Origin: an uncultured Eubacteriales bacterium
Lineage (GTDB): Bacteria; Bacillota; Clostridia; Lachnospirales; Lachnospiraceae
Direction: 5' to 3'
Assembly: GCA_949284175.1 (NCBI GenBank)
Contig: CASDVE010000016.1
Location: forward strand, 44,494 to 108,493
Length of the DNA stretch: 64,000 bases
Made by a program: the position numbers and the translations under genes. The notes beneath the pieces were generated by a model, which did no database searches, had not been told where the DNA came from, and saw only the letters and a program-made list of their open reading frames with translations. Of this stretch, positions 9,047 to 18,429 are shown piece by piece (the stretch's first letter is position 1; every line of letters begins with the position of its first letter).

Positions 9047-10030
9047 ATGCGAACGATTAATGAACATATTAAAACAAATCAATTCAAACCGGTCTATCTC
9101 ATCTGTGGAGAGGAAACCTATCTTTGTAAACAGGCAAAGGATAAATTAAAAAATGCCCTCTCCTCCCCAGATGATACGATGAATTATAGCTATTATGAAG
9201 GGAAGAAAATTAATCTGTCAGAAGTTGCGGATCTCGCAATGACCCTCCCATTTTTTCAAGAAAAACGTTTGCTCATTTTGGAAGAAAGTGGTCTTTTCAA
9301 AAATTCACCGGATGATATGGTTGCCTTAATAAGCAATCTTCCTAACACCACCTGTATGGTATTTGTGGAAAGTGAAGTGGATAAGCGATCTCGCCTATAT
9401 AAAGCCGTTCAAAAATACGGATATGTCGCCAATCTAAACACTCCAGATGAAAAAACACTTATGGTTTGGATCAGTTCCATTTTAAAACAGGAAAAAAAAC
9501 AGATCAAAGAATCCGTTCTTCGCTACTTTTTAGAGCGAACTGGCACTGATATGGAACATGTAAAACAAGAATTGGATAAACTATGTGCCTATACCCTAGA
9601 TCGGGAAGAAATTACAATAGAAGATGTACAAGCCATTACAACCCAGATTACAACAAGTAAAATTTTTGATATGCTAGAAGCTATTGTAAAGGGAAACCAG
9701 CAAGTGGCTATTGATTATTACTATGATCTTCTTGCCTTAAAAGAGCCTCCCATGCGGATTTTATCACTTCTCGTTCGCCAATTTAACCTAATTTTGCAAA
9801 TCACTCAAATGGACAATCGCTCCATCCCAAGAAGTGAAATTGCAAAACAAGTGTCCATTCCTTCCTTTGTGGTTGGAAAATATTTAGAGCAAGGAAGACG
9901 ATATAACCGCCAATCACTAGAAGAAATCCTTTTAAAATGTGCGGATATGGAAGAAACGGTAAAGACAGGAAGAATGACAGATGTCATAGCCGTAGAACTT
10001 TTAATCATTGCATTCTCTAACCAACGATGA
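9047..10030 (+). CDS. holA: DNA polymerase III delta subunit
   Basis: 327 residues from the ATG at 9047. The open frame could begin at a TTG at 9023, but the ribosome binding site AGGAAGGTGAG (9029-9039) lies inside that extension and is well spaced from the ATG, which decides the start. The sequence PVYLICGEETYLC, then QEKRLLILEESGLF and a C-terminal clamp-loader collar domain (LLVRQFNLILQI) are typical. HolA opens the sliding clamp as part of the clamp loader. It lies directly after rpsT, whose terminator would limit read-through. Confidence 0.93.
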   Translation: MRTINEHIKTNQFKPVYLICGEETYLCKQAKDKLKNALSSPDDTMNYSYYEGKKINLSEVADLAMTLPFFQEKRLLILEESGLFKNSPDDMVALISNLPNTTCMVFVESEVDKRSRLYKAVQKYGYVANLNTPDEKTLMVWISSILKQEKKQIKESVLRYFLERTGTDMEHVKQELDKLCAYTLDREEITIEDVQAITTQITTSKIFDMLEAIVKGNQQVAIDYYYDLLALKEPPMRILSLLVRQFNLILQITQMDNRSIPRSEIAKQVSIPSFVVGKYLEQGRRYNRQSLEEILLKCADMEETVKTGRMTDVIAVELLIIAFSNQR

Positions 10031-10056
10031 GAAACTCGCCATCTGAGTTTCTCATC
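10026..10056. terminator. Stem-loop at the end of holA
   Basis: GATGAGAAACTC (10026-10037) pairs perfectly with GAGTTTCTCATC (10045-10056). The holA stop codon lies inside the left arm. There is no long T-tract. The AACGATGAGAAAC-type hairpin is the same module that caps the dispersed repeats, so this may be a solo remnant used as a 3' end. Confidence 0.65.
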
Positions 10057-10088
10057 TCTCACTATTTCTTATCTAATATTCTACTTTT

Positions 10089-12617
10089 CTACTGTCCTTT
10101 CTCACATCGAAATTCATGAATATTAAGCCTCTCTCCATCGGTTTCTATAAAAATTGCTCCACTCTTTCCTGTTTCATATATCTTTGTTCCTTGTTTTTGC
10201 AACCGTTCTATGGTTTCTATATTAGGATGTCCATATCGATTGCCCACACCATAAGAAATAAGTGCATACTTTGGACAGACCTTTTCTAAAAAGGCACTGC
10301 TGGATGAATGTTTGGAACCATGATGCCCAACCTTTAATACCGTACAAGGCTTTACTTGTTCTAACAGCTCCTCTTCTCTATCTTCTCCCATATCCCCAGT
10401 AAAAACTCCACAAAATTCTTTATATTGTAAAAAAAAGACTTGAGAATTATCATTTCGATTATCCTTTTGTGCAGTTCTAGCAGGAGAAATCCATTGAAAT
10501 TCTATCTCTTTCTCTCTCATCCGATCCCCCTCTGCTAAATAGTAAATCTTTGTTCCATATTGTAATGCTAATTGTTCTAGCTCTCTATATTCTTCATCCT
10601 TTTCTTCTAACTTCGGTAAAAAGAGTTGTTTAATCTTGATTTTTCCAAAAAGCTGTTCCATCCCATTGTAATGATCGGCATCTAAATGGGTAACAATGGC
10701 TCCTTCTAACGATGTAATTCCATAATAATGTAACATAGGAAGTAAACGATACGTTCCCACATCTTTTACATCAGAACTTCCTCCATCCAACAGATACACA
10801 TGACGGTTAGGGAATTGGAATAAAAGACCATCTCCTTGTCCTACATCAGCACAGATAATTCGCATACGTTTTTGTCTATCCATGGGCTTATAAGCACTCA
10901 TTGGTTGTATCATAAAAAGTTCATAGGGGATATCAAAGCATAAAAACGCCATGCCAAACAATAGAAAAATATACAGTTTTTTCTTTTCTCTCTTTTTCCA
11001 AAGCACGCCTATAATAATGAAAACAACATAATACATAATATAAAATCGGATGGGTAATTCTCCAGTCACATAAAAGGAGTTTGGGATGCGATCCATACCT
11101 TCACATAGAAATTCATATATAGTTAAAATAACGACAGCTGGATACAAACATAACTTCCCCCAAAAGAGAGAAAACATGCTAATAACACCACCTATCATAG
11201 CACTTGGCAGGAGAAAGGACATGGATGGTATTACAAATAAATTAAAAAAAATACTATATACAGAAATCCCATAAAATGTATGAATCAATACTGGTAACGT
11301 TACAATCTGTATGGATAAACTGATAAAAAAACTTTCCTGTAATCCTTGTATTACTCCCTGGTACCACTGATTTCCTTCTTGTATCTCTCCGGTCTTCCGA
11401 TTCATCCTCTCCTTTTTCTTTTCTTGTTTTCCAATTTCATTTTCTGCCCTATTCTCTCTTTTTTGCATGACATGTTCTTTAAAATAAACAGGATAACAGA
11501 CTCCGATGCCAAGAATCGCTCCAAAAGACAATAAAAAGCCCGTATCCGTTATGCAGTAGGGATTTTGCAAAATTAAAATTCCAGCGGATAGACTCATTGC
11601 GGTTATCATATCATAACTGCGTCCTATGATTTCACCAACTAAAAAGACAACAAGCATAACAAATGCTCTGACAACAGATGCACTTTTCCCGATCATCAAA
11701 CAATATAAAACTAAAAATCCAATGGCAATCCCTCCTGATATAAAATAAGCCATCCCTCTTTTTCTCATATTCTGAAATAGATTCCTTCCTACCAGTGCAA
11801 TATGCAGTCCCGAAATTGCAAGAATATGGGCAATTCCTTGTTCTTGATACAGCTGTTTTATATGGGCATCTAATTCACTTTTCTCCCCTGTTACCATCGC
11901 CATCAAAAGACCTGCACTCTTTTTTGAAAGCACCTGTTGATATCCATTGTTAATTTTTCTCTTAATCTCTTCTAATCCCTCCAATAACCTGCTATATCTT
12001 CGGCTTTTTCTTTTTATTTTTACTTTATTAACACAAAAAATCACACCTCTAGCCCTTTGATATTGTTTTTGATTGAATTGACCAGGATTGGTTGGCTCTT
12101 TTAACTCTTTTACAACACCTTGAAATACGATATGCTGTCCTAACTTTAAATTTTCCTCACTTCCATATAATAAGAGATCGCCTTTTAATGCTTTCTTTCT
12201 CTTTTCTTTCATATCTTCATACTCTAACTCTGTATCAATAAAAATTGTAGGTCTTTGACAGCGATACGTTATACCATACTGTCCTTCTTGTTTTTCAACG
12301 ATCTTCCCTACTCCCCGTATGCTCTTGCCATCATAACATCCCTTTGGCATCTGAAACTGCATGGCAAACATAACATGATGAATCGCTCCAAATAAAAAAA
12401 TAAGAAAAAAAAGAAACAGCCGTATTTTTGACATACGCTGTTTCTTTTCTTTCTTTTTATCATATAAGAGAATCTTTTTTCTTCTCCACCATAGGATTCC
12501 ACATCCAGCAAACAAGAATAAGATAGGGAACACCATGTTTCCTTTTGCGTATTGTCCATATACCTCTCCAAGTACAAGACTACTTACTGCAAAAAAGAAT
12601 GGTCTTTTTTCTATCAC
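10089..12617 (-). CDS. comEC: Competence channel protein ComEC/Rec2
   Basis: 842 residues. Forms the membrane channel that takes single-stranded DNA into the cell during transformation. Order: two N-terminal membrane helices with a DUF4131/OB-like region (residues ~60-200), the Competence membrane domain (GEKSELDAHIKQLYQEQGIAHILAISGLHI region onward, many helices), an unusual charged insert (REN...KQEKKKERMNRKTG), more helices, and a C-terminal metallo-beta-lactamase domain (THLDADHYNG, VGHHGSKHSSS) proposed to degrade the non-transported strand. It is the last gene of an operon with comEA at the other end. The start is near a weak ribosome binding site (AGGAGAGAATTGTG). Confidence 0.95.
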   Translation of the reverse strand: MIEKRPFFFAVSSLVLGEVYGQYAKGNMVFPILFLFAGCGILWWRRKKILLYDKKKEKKQRMSKIRLFLFFLIFLFGAIHHVMFAMQFQMPKGCYDGKSIRGVGKIVEKQEGQYGITYRCQRPTIFIDTELEYEDMKEKRKKALKGDLLLYGSEENLKLGQHIVFQGVVKELKEPTNPGQFNQKQYQRARGVIFCVNKVKIKRKSRRYSRLLEGLEEIKRKINNGYQQVLSKKSAGLLMAMVTGEKSELDAHIKQLYQEQGIAHILAISGLHIALVGRNLFQNMRKRGMAYFISGGIAIGFLVLYCLMIGKSASVVRAFVMLVVFLVGEIIGRSYDMITAMSLSAGILILQNPYCITDTGFLLSFGAILGIGVCYPVYFKEHVMQKRENRAENEIGKQEKKKERMNRKTGEIQEGNQWYQGVIQGLQESFFISLSIQIVTLPVLIHTFYGISVYSIFFNLFVIPSMSFLLPSAMIGGVISMFSLFWGKLCLYPAVVILTIYEFLCEGMDRIPNSFYVTGELPIRFYIMYYVVFIIIGVLWKKREKKKLYIFLLFGMAFLCFDIPYELFMIQPMSAYKPMDRQKRMRIICADVGQGDGLLFQFPNRHVYLLDGGSSDVKDVGTYRLLPMLHYYGITSLEGAIVTHLDADHYNGMEQLFGKIKIKQLFLPKLEEKDEEYRELEQLALQYGTKIYYLAEGDRMREKEIEFQWISPARTAQKDNRNDNSQVFFLQYKEFCGVFTGDMGEDREEELLEQVKPCTVLKVGHHGSKHSSSSAFLEKVCPKYALISYGVGNRYGHPNIETIERLQKQGTKIYETGKSGAIFIETDGERLNIHEFRCEKGQ

Positions 12618-12648
12618 AATTCTCTCCTATTTTTTTATCATAACTACT

Positions 12649-13596
12649 TTAATGCTTTTTTTTCATAATATCAAGATTTCTTTCAAAAGTGCCGTCAAAC
12701 GGTATGGTTTCCCGATATTTTGCAACTCTTTGTCCTTCAATTGTAAATTGCACTTTATTAATTGTTGGAAGTTCCACTAAAGAATCCACAATGGAATACA
12801 CAACTAACTCATCATTCACACCAGGAACACCATTTAAGAACTTGGCATTTAAGTCCACATAACATACCCCATCTTTCAATGACGTTTTAATTACCTTTGT
12901 TCCTTCTGGTATTGTACTTTGTAACTTTGAGTCCTTTGGCCCTTCAATCAACTGCTCAATCACTTTTTTTTCTATTGGACTATTGCTTTCCATATCGAGC
13001 TGTGTCTGATATTCCACCAACTTTTCTCCTGAAGAGTCAGCAAAATACAAGCTGATCTCACCATAAACTCCATAACTGCTAAGTCCTGTATCTTCACTAA
13101 TGAAGCTATCTCCATTCATGATGCCCACGACTTGATTATCTTGATTGGTGATCGGTTGTCCATTAATAGTAATTTCCACATTGGAAACCCGAGGCAGTTG
13201 TGTCACGCTCTTTACAATGGCAGCTCTGCATAAAATCTCCATGGTAGGCTCTAATTTTGCATATCCAGCACTAAAGTCCAAAGAAATATAGCTATCTTGT
13301 AAGCTGACTTTTTGAAATCCCATAGAATCCGTAATGACTGCTTTATATTCGGATAAGTCTGGAGATTCCTTTAACTGTTTCATGATCATTTTAACCGCTT
13401 CTTCATCTCCACTGGGTTTTTTTGGAAATTCATACCAATATTCTAAAAGCCCCGTACTGTCTGAATTTAAATAATATAAAGTCACACCACTCTCTTCATC
13501 CATAGTTTCTGTATACGTGCTTTTCTCTTCTCCACAGCTAGAAAGCACCACAAGCATGAAACACAACATGGTGATATAACAAACGCTTCGTTTCAT
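12649..13596 (-). CDS. Lipoprotein with two GerMN domains
   Basis: 315 residues. The signal peptide ends in a lipobox, VVLSSC, with lipidated Cys21, so it sits on the outer face of the membrane. Two GerMN domains follow (about residues 35-150 and 180-300); each ends in a similar pattern (TQLPRVSNVEITINGQPI and VELPTINKVQFTIEGQRV). GerMN domains occur in the sporulation/germination protein GerM and in lipoproteins next to WalK-like kinases, where a sensor-partner role is possible. Lies 15 bp after the histidine kinase and 31 bp before comEC in one operon. Confidence 0.9.
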   Translation of the reverse strand: MKRSVCYITMLCFMLVVLSSCGEEKSTYTETMDEESGVTLYYLNSDSTGLLEYWYEFPKKPSGDEEAVKMIMKQLKESPDLSEYKAVITDSMGFQKVSLQDSYISLDFSAGYAKLEPTMEILCRAAIVKSVTQLPRVSNVEITINGQPITNQDNQVVGIMNGDSFISEDTGLSSYGVYGEISLYFADSSGEKLVEYQTQLDMESNSPIEKKVIEQLIEGPKDSKLQSTIPEGTKVIKTSLKDGVCYVDLNAKFLNGVPGVNDELVVYSIVDSLVELPTINKVQFTIEGQRVAKYRETIPFDGTFERNLDIMKKKH

Positions 13597-13611
13597 CTTT
13601 CTTTCTCCCTC

Positions 13612-15003
13612 CTACGCAACATAGTTCAAAGGAAGGCGAATGGTAAATGTGGTTCCTTCCCCTTCTTTGCTATACAGCTTGATAGCACCTTTGTGCATAA
13701 GAATTGCATTTCTTGTAATAGATAGACCTAGACCTGTACCGCCAGTTTCTCTTGAACGGGCTTTATCCACACGATAAAACCGCTCAAAGATTTGCTCTTG
13801 GCAATCCTCTGGGATTCCAACACCAGAATCCGCTATTTTTACATAGAAATACTTATGATCGGAATTTAATGATACACGAATCCATCCATTATCCACATTA
13901 TATTTAATGGCATTTTCCACAAGGTTTGAAAATGCTAATGATAACTTCACTTCATCAATCTCAGCTACAACTGGTCGAAAGCTCTCAAAGACAATCTCAA
14001 TATTCCTTTTTGCAGCTAACGGACGCAATCGTTTTAATAGCACCTCTAACATTTCATTGATATTGATTTGTGCGATATTCAGTGTGGAGGCTTTTTTATC
14101 CATCTTTACAAGAGCTAACAGATCATTGATGATCTTATTCTCTCTTTCAATTTCATCTGCAATATCCACTAAAAATTCTCGATATAACTCAGCTGGCACA
14201 TTCTCTTGAGAAAGTAAAGAATCCGCAAGAACTTTCATGGAAGTAATCGGAGTCTTTAATTCATGAGAAACATTGGAAACAAATTCTTGCCTTGAATTTT
14301 CTACCGCTTGAATTTTAGAGGTAATATCATTCATCGCCACCGCCATCTTTTGCACTTCAATATACCCTTTTACCGGTATTTTATCATCCAAATGACCATC
14401 TGCCATGTGATGAATGGCATTGGTAAACATTTGAAGTCGCTTTGTCAAAACACTTCCAAGCCCCCAGCCAATCAACGCAGATAAAATGAAGAAGAGAACA
14501 TATAATGTTTTGCCTCGCTCTTGAACCGCATTCGTTGTGGAACTGATATCTTTTATTGATATGGTTGCTGATACAAGACCCATATACTTTTTTGCATCTG
14601 AGTCAAAAATAGGAACCATAACCTCTGCATAATCTTTTTCTACCGTATAAGATTTTATATTATCTCCACGCATCATATGAATTGCTTCTTCGGTAATCAG
14701 ATATTTATTTTGATCCAAACCATAAGAATCTTTAATAATGCGAAAATTCTTATCCATAATAAGAATTCTTCCTTCTAATACGTTGGCAAGTTGATCCACT
14801 TCCACATTGAGATCACTATTTTGATCCTGTATTAAAAAATTTGCGGTAAACACTTGATTTGCAAGCATATTACACTGCAATTGTACTTGATTTATTTTTT
14901 GTTCTAACGCTTTTTTATAATAGGATCTTTGTAAACCCTTTCCAAAGATTAGAACCAGTATCATTGTCAAGGAAAAAAAGGAAAGAAATACAGCAAATTT
15001 CAT
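13612..15003 (-). CDS. Sensor histidine kinase (HAMP-HisKA-HATPase)
   Basis: 463 residues. A membrane helix at residues ~5-20, an extracytoplasmic sensor loop of about 140 residues, a second helix around residue 170 (LYVLFFILSALIGWGLGSVL), HAMP, then HisKA with the phospho-acceptor His247 in FVSNVSHELKTP, and a HATPase_c domain with N (LAFSNLVENAIKYN), G1 (DSGVGIP), F and G2 (TGGTGLGLSI) boxes. The architecture resembles WalK/ResE/PhoR kinases without a PAS domain. Its partner regulator starts upstream (19-bp gap). The ligand is unknown; the co-operonic GerMN lipoprotein is the obvious candidate accessory. Confidence 0.95.
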   Translation of the reverse strand: MKFAVFLSFFSLTMILVLIFGKGLQRSYYKKALEQKINQVQLQCNMLANQVFTANFLIQDQNSDLNVEVDQLANVLEGRILIMDKNFRIIKDSYGLDQNKYLITEEAIHMMRGDNIKSYTVEKDYAEVMVPIFDSDAKKYMGLVSATISIKDISSTTNAVQERGKTLYVLFFILSALIGWGLGSVLTKRLQMFTNAIHHMADGHLDDKIPVKGYIEVQKMAVAMNDITSKIQAVENSRQEFVSNVSHELKTPITSMKVLADSLLSQENVPAELYREFLVDIADEIERENKIINDLLALVKMDKKASTLNIAQININEMLEVLLKRLRPLAAKRNIEIVFESFRPVVAEIDEVKLSLAFSNLVENAIKYNVDNGWIRVSLNSDHKYFYVKIADSGVGIPEDCQEQIFERFYRVDKARSRETGGTGLGLSITRNAILMHKGAIKLYSKEGEGTTFTIRLPLNYVA

Positions 15004-15022
15004 ACTCTTTAAGCTATTCAGC

Positions 15023-15727
15023 TTAATTTTGAGCTTGGAAATAATATCCTACACCCCATTTCGTATGTATATATTTCGGATCTCCTGGATTATCCTCGAT
15101 TTTCTCACGAAGTCTACGAATATGAACATCTACGGTTCTCACATCGCCCGGATAGTCATATCCCCATACTGTATTTAATAATTTTTCTCTGCTGTATACT
15201 TTCTCTGGATTTGTAATTAACAATTCCACTAGATCAAATTCCTTTGCTGTCAAATTGACTTCTTTTTCACCAATATAAACTCTTCGGCTTTCACAATCAA
15301 TCTTAAGGTTTCCAGATGTAATCACTCGTTGCTGTTGTTCTGCGGTTACCTGCTTGCTACTTCTTCTTAAAATGACTTTGATTCTAGCTTTTACCTCTAA
15401 AATATTAAATGGTTTCGTTATATAATCATCTGCCCCGTATTCAAGACCTAAAATTTTATCCATGTCATCGCCTTTGGCTGTCAACATGATAATTGGGACA
15501 TCCGAAAACTCACGAATCTGTTGACAGACCTCAAAGCCTGTAAGTTTTGGCAACATCACATCTAAAAGGATGATATCATAGGTATTATTCTTTGCCATAG
15601 TAAGAGCCTCTTCTCCGTCATAGGCACAGTCTACCTGCATATCATCCTGTTCCAAACTGAATTTAATTCCTTTCACAATCAGTTTTTCATCATCCACTAC
15701 TAATACTTTTCTTCCCATTCTTTCCAT
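15023..15727 (-). CDS. OmpR/PhoB-family response regulator
   Basis: 234 residues. Receiver domain with acidic pocket D12-D13, phospho-acceptor Asp56 (DIILLDVMLPK) and Lys in TKPF, then a winged-helix DNA-binding domain (VNLTAKEFDLVELL, VWGYDYPGDVRTVDVHIRRLREKIE). Pairs with the downstream kinase. The start at the first ATG follows GAGGTGA very closely; MGRKVLVVDD three codons later is a possible alternative. Placed five bases after comEA, so the regulator is co-expressed with a competence gene. Confidence 0.95.
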   Translation of the reverse strand: MERMGRKVLVVDDEKLIVKGIKFSLEQDDMQVDCAYDGEEALTMAKNNTYDIILLDVMLPKLTGFEVCQQIREFSDVPIIMLTAKGDDMDKILGLEYGADDYITKPFNILEVKARIKVILRRSSKQVTAEQQQRVITSGNLKIDCESRRVYIGEKEVNLTAKEFDLVELLITNPEKVYSREKLLNTVWGYDYPGDVRTVDVHIRRLREKIEDNPGDPKYIHTKWGVGYYFQAQN

Positions 15728-15732
15728 TCACC

Positions 15733-16395
15733 TCAGCGTACTATAATCAGATCTTTTATATTTTGGAAAACTCCATCTTTAATTCCCCTTATCTCTTTTA
15801 ATTCCTCAATTGTTTGGAATCTACCATGTTCTTCCCGATACGTTAAAATAGCACCCGCTTTGGATGCTCCGATTCCCGGAAGTGTCATCAGCTGTTCTTT
15901 CGTCGCTGTGTTCAAATCGACTTTATCCCCGCCTTGACCGTCTTGTTTTATTACATCTGATTGTTGTGTGCCATGATTCAAACCCACTTCATCATTTTTT
16001 AAACTTTCGCCCTCTTTTGGAATATAGATCTGTTGCCCATCCATTACTCTCTCGGCTAAATTAATTCCATTTCGGTCGGCAGTTTTTAAAAAACCACCCG
16101 CTTTTTTAACAGCATCGTTGACTCTAGATCCATCGACTAAAGCGTAAACATCTGGATGTTTTACAGCACCACATACATAAACATATAAAAGTACTTCATC
16201 CGTTTTTTCGCTTTCCTTTTGTTGTACCACCGTTGTTACTTGGTCATCCAACGAATTATCTGTCGTCTGTTCGACCTGTTTTAGCAAAATCTCATTTTGG
16301 GAACTGCCACAGGCTGTAAGAATTACAACTGTCAGGATTAAAAATAAATATAGGAACACGCCCTTCTTTATACAATGATTGCTGAACAAATACAT
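15733..16395 (-). CDS. comEA: ComEA-like DNA-binding lipoprotein
   Basis: 220 residues. Lipobox VVILTAC (Cys29) means the protein is probably lipid-anchored outside the membrane rather than held by a transmembrane helix. An SLBB-type domain (LLYVYVCGAVKHPDVYAL...DGQQIYIPKEGE, residues ~65-130) is followed by a helix-hairpin-helix DNA-binding domain (VDLNTATKEQLMTLPGIG) at the C-terminus. ComEA captures double-stranded DNA for the uptake channel. The ATG at 16395 is only one base from GGAG; the TTG two codons later (16389) is spaced seven bases and may be the real start. First gene of the operon ending in comEC. Confidence 0.92.
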   Translation of the reverse strand: MYLFSNHCIKKGVFLYLFLILTVVILTACGSSQNEILLKQVEQTTDNSLDDQVTTVVQQKESEKTDEVLLYVYVCGAVKHPDVYALVDGSRVNDAVKKAGGFLKTADRNGINLAERVMDGQQIYIPKEGESLKNDEVGLNHGTQQSDVIKQDGQGGDKVDLNTATKEQLMTLPGIGASKAGAILTYREEHGRFQTIEELKEIRGIKDGVFQNIKDLIIVR

Positions 16396-16456
16396 ACTCC
16401 TTTCATTGTATAACAGATTTCAAGATACACTTTATCCAGTGTATAGCGTTGTATTT

Positions 16457-16485
16457 ATTGTACCGAATCTTTAGTTGGTTTGCAA
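16457..16485 (-). promoter_or_regulatory. Promoter of the comEA-...-comEC operon
   Basis: Minus strand TTGCAA (16485-16480), 17-bp spacer, TACAAT (16462-16457). The leader then contains a 7-bp hairpin (ATACACT/AGTGTAT) before the comEA ribosome binding site. No competence-specific box was recognised. Confidence 0.7.
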
Positions 16486-16506
16486 CTAATAAATCTTACT
16501 AATTGC

Positions 16507-16947
16507 TTACGATTTCCAATGAAACAAAGAAATCCCGCCAACTGCCAATAAAACCCCTAATAATTTTGTCCATTGAAACTCTGCTTTTTGAGCTCCAAAT
16601 AATCCAAACAACTCAATGAGATAGGCTACAAAAATCTGGGCAACTACAATAACCAAAACTGCTTTTGCAGTCCCTAATTTTCCCATGGATAAAATAACCG
16701 TCCATGTAATCATAGCTCCAATCAGACCACCTAGTAACATATATTTATGATCAACACCCCATAACTGCATCACATTCGTTTCTTTTCTCTCCACAAAGAA
16801 CCAAATAACAAGACAGACTAAAAACCCAGTGAACTGAACAAAACTATTTGTAATCCACACTCCTGTTTGTTTGGTCACTCCTGTATTAAATACACCTTGA
16901 ATTGACATAAGTGCTCCTGAAATGAGAGCAATGATAAATCCTAGCAT
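16507..16947 (-). CDS. DMT-family permease (YdcZ/DUF606 type)
   Basis: 146 residues with five hydrophobic segments and almost no loops. N-terminal LISGALMSIQGVFN and TNSFVQFTGFLVCLV are typical of the YdcZ/DUF606 branch of the drug/metabolite transporter superfamily, half-size proteins thought to dimerise. The substrate is unknown. It stands alone, just upstream of the comEA promoter. Confidence 0.85.
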   Translation of the reverse strand: MLGFIIALISGALMSIQGVFNTGVTKQTGVWITNSFVQFTGFLVCLVIWFFVERKETNVMQLWGVDHKYMLLGGLIGAMITWTVILSMGKLGTAKAVLVIVVAQIFVAYLIELFGLFGAQKAEFQWTKLLGVLLAVGGISLFHWKS

Positions 16948-17035
16948 AAAAACATAACCTCCTTTTTCAATTTCTTCTATCAGTATGTCCCTCTGCTTTC
17001 CATTTATTCTTTTTTATATAATTTATATGACAAAA

Positions 17036-17064
17036 GGCAATTTTGAGCCTTACTCAAAATTGCC
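17036..17064 (-). terminator. Terminator of the substrate-binding lipoprotein gene
   Basis: GGCAATTTTGAG (17036-17047) pairs with CTCAAAATTGCC (17053-17064), five-base loop, T-rich on the minus-strand 3' side. Confidence 0.85.
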
Positions 17065-17090
17065 TCCACATGAAAAATTTTTATACTTTC

Positions 17091-18347
17091 TTATTCTTTA
17101 TTTTCAAACATCTCCATCTTTTTTTGCACTTCATTTAATTGCTTAGAAACGGTCGCTCCATTCCAAATATTATTATTCACAATCTTCATATCATTCCAAA
17201 ATTCCTGTGCATTTTCTGCCTTCGGTATAGGAAAGCTCTTTTCATATTGACGATAAATTGTGTTTAATTGTTCATTTTCATACAAAATCCCTTTTTTAGA
17301 GGATGGCAAACCAACCGTATCATACTGCTGATTGGCAAATTCATAGGATAAGTAACTAGCAAATAATTCCGATGCCTTTGGCTGCTTTGAACCTTCATTC
17401 ACTACGGCTAATTGGGTAGTAGATAGCCCGTAAGACTCCATTTCCTTTGTCAGATCTGGTAACAGAGCTATTTTATATGGGCTATTTTTTCTTTGATGCC
17501 GAAGAGCATCTATCTTACAAATGGCAAACAAGGCTTCTTCTTGTTCAATACTTTCTAATACCGAACTATAATCTGCTGTTTTCATCGTTCCTACGGGCAG
17601 GTTACTAAGCTCTTGAAAATATTGCATCGCCTCAATAGTCTGATAATTATTAATTTTAAAAATGGATTCCTCATCCCCTGTTTCTCCAAACAACCGAATA
17701 TCCGTTCCCAAAAACATAAAATTTGTATAGGGATCGGTTAAATCCCATTTAAATAAGGTAGTATTATCTTTCTCATCTGAAAACTGTTCTCCATACTCCA
17801 ACATCTCATCAAAAGTTCTTGGAGGATATTTTATATATTCAGACTGATATAACAAGAAACATGTATTAAAATAAAGAGGGTATCCATATACTCCATCCTT
17901 TAAGCTGGAGGCTAAAATGGCTGTTTTTGGATAATTTTCCTTTAAAAATTGTTCATTAAACAGGATAATGGGCTTTGCCACTCCAAGCTCTTTTGCCTGC
18001 TTTAGCTGATCGTTGGAAATTAAATAGAGATCTGGCCCTTTTCCATTTCTAGTTTTTGTGGCAATCTCTTTTAAATAATTAGATTTTTTTACTTGTGTAT
18101 AAGTAATCTTAATGGAATATTTTTCTTCAAACGCCTCGGATGCCTCCAATAAAAATTGTTCGTCCGCATTTTTTGAATACCATACATTTATTTCTGCATT
18201 TTTCTCAACATCAAAGTCTTTTTGTAAACTTTCATAGCTCATTTTTCCATTCTTAGCACTTTGCTTTGCTTGTTCTTTGCACCCAGAGATAGAAACGATG
18301 CTAAGAGCAAGAGCAAAGATAATAAACATTCTTTTCTTTTTTTTCAC
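17091..18347 (-). CDS. ABC-type extracellular solute-binding lipoprotein (family 1)
   Basis: 418 residues from a GTG at 18347. That start is preferred over an ATG seven codons upstream because GGGTGGAG stands six bases before the GTG and because it gives a clean lipoprotein signal (KKKKRMFIIFALALSIVSISGC, Cys23). The mature part resembles sugar/carbohydrate-binding family 1 proteins: EINVWYSKNADEQFLLEASEAFEEKY, then GKGPDLYLIS and SELFASYLSYEF. No permease or ATPase gene is adjacent, so the partner transporter is elsewhere. It follows argD with no visible terminator between (82 bp), so some co-transcription is possible. Confidence 0.88.
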   Translation of the reverse strand: MKKKKRMFIIFALALSIVSISGCKEQAKQSAKNGKMSYESLQKDFDVEKNAEINVWYSKNADEQFLLEASEAFEEKYSIKITYTQVKKSNYLKEIATKTRNGKGPDLYLISNDQLKQAKELGVAKPIILFNEQFLKENYPKTAILASSLKDGVYGYPLYFNTCFLLYQSEYIKYPPRTFDEMLEYGEQFSDEKDNTTLFKWDLTDPYTNFMFLGTDIRLFGETGDEESIFKINNYQTIEAMQYFQELSNLPVGTMKTADYSSVLESIEQEEALFAICKIDALRHQRKNSPYKIALLPDLTKEMESYGLSTTQLAVVNEGSKQPKASELFASYLSYEFANQQYDTVGLPSSKKGILYENEQLNTIYRQYEKSFPIPKAENAQEFWNDMKIVNNNIWNGATVSKQLNEVQKKMEMFENKE

Positions 18348-18429
18348 GCAACACTCCACCCTTTCCATTTTGTTGATCCCATGGAATCATACATAGAAGC
18401 GAGCTAGAAGAAAAGAAAAAAATTTTATC

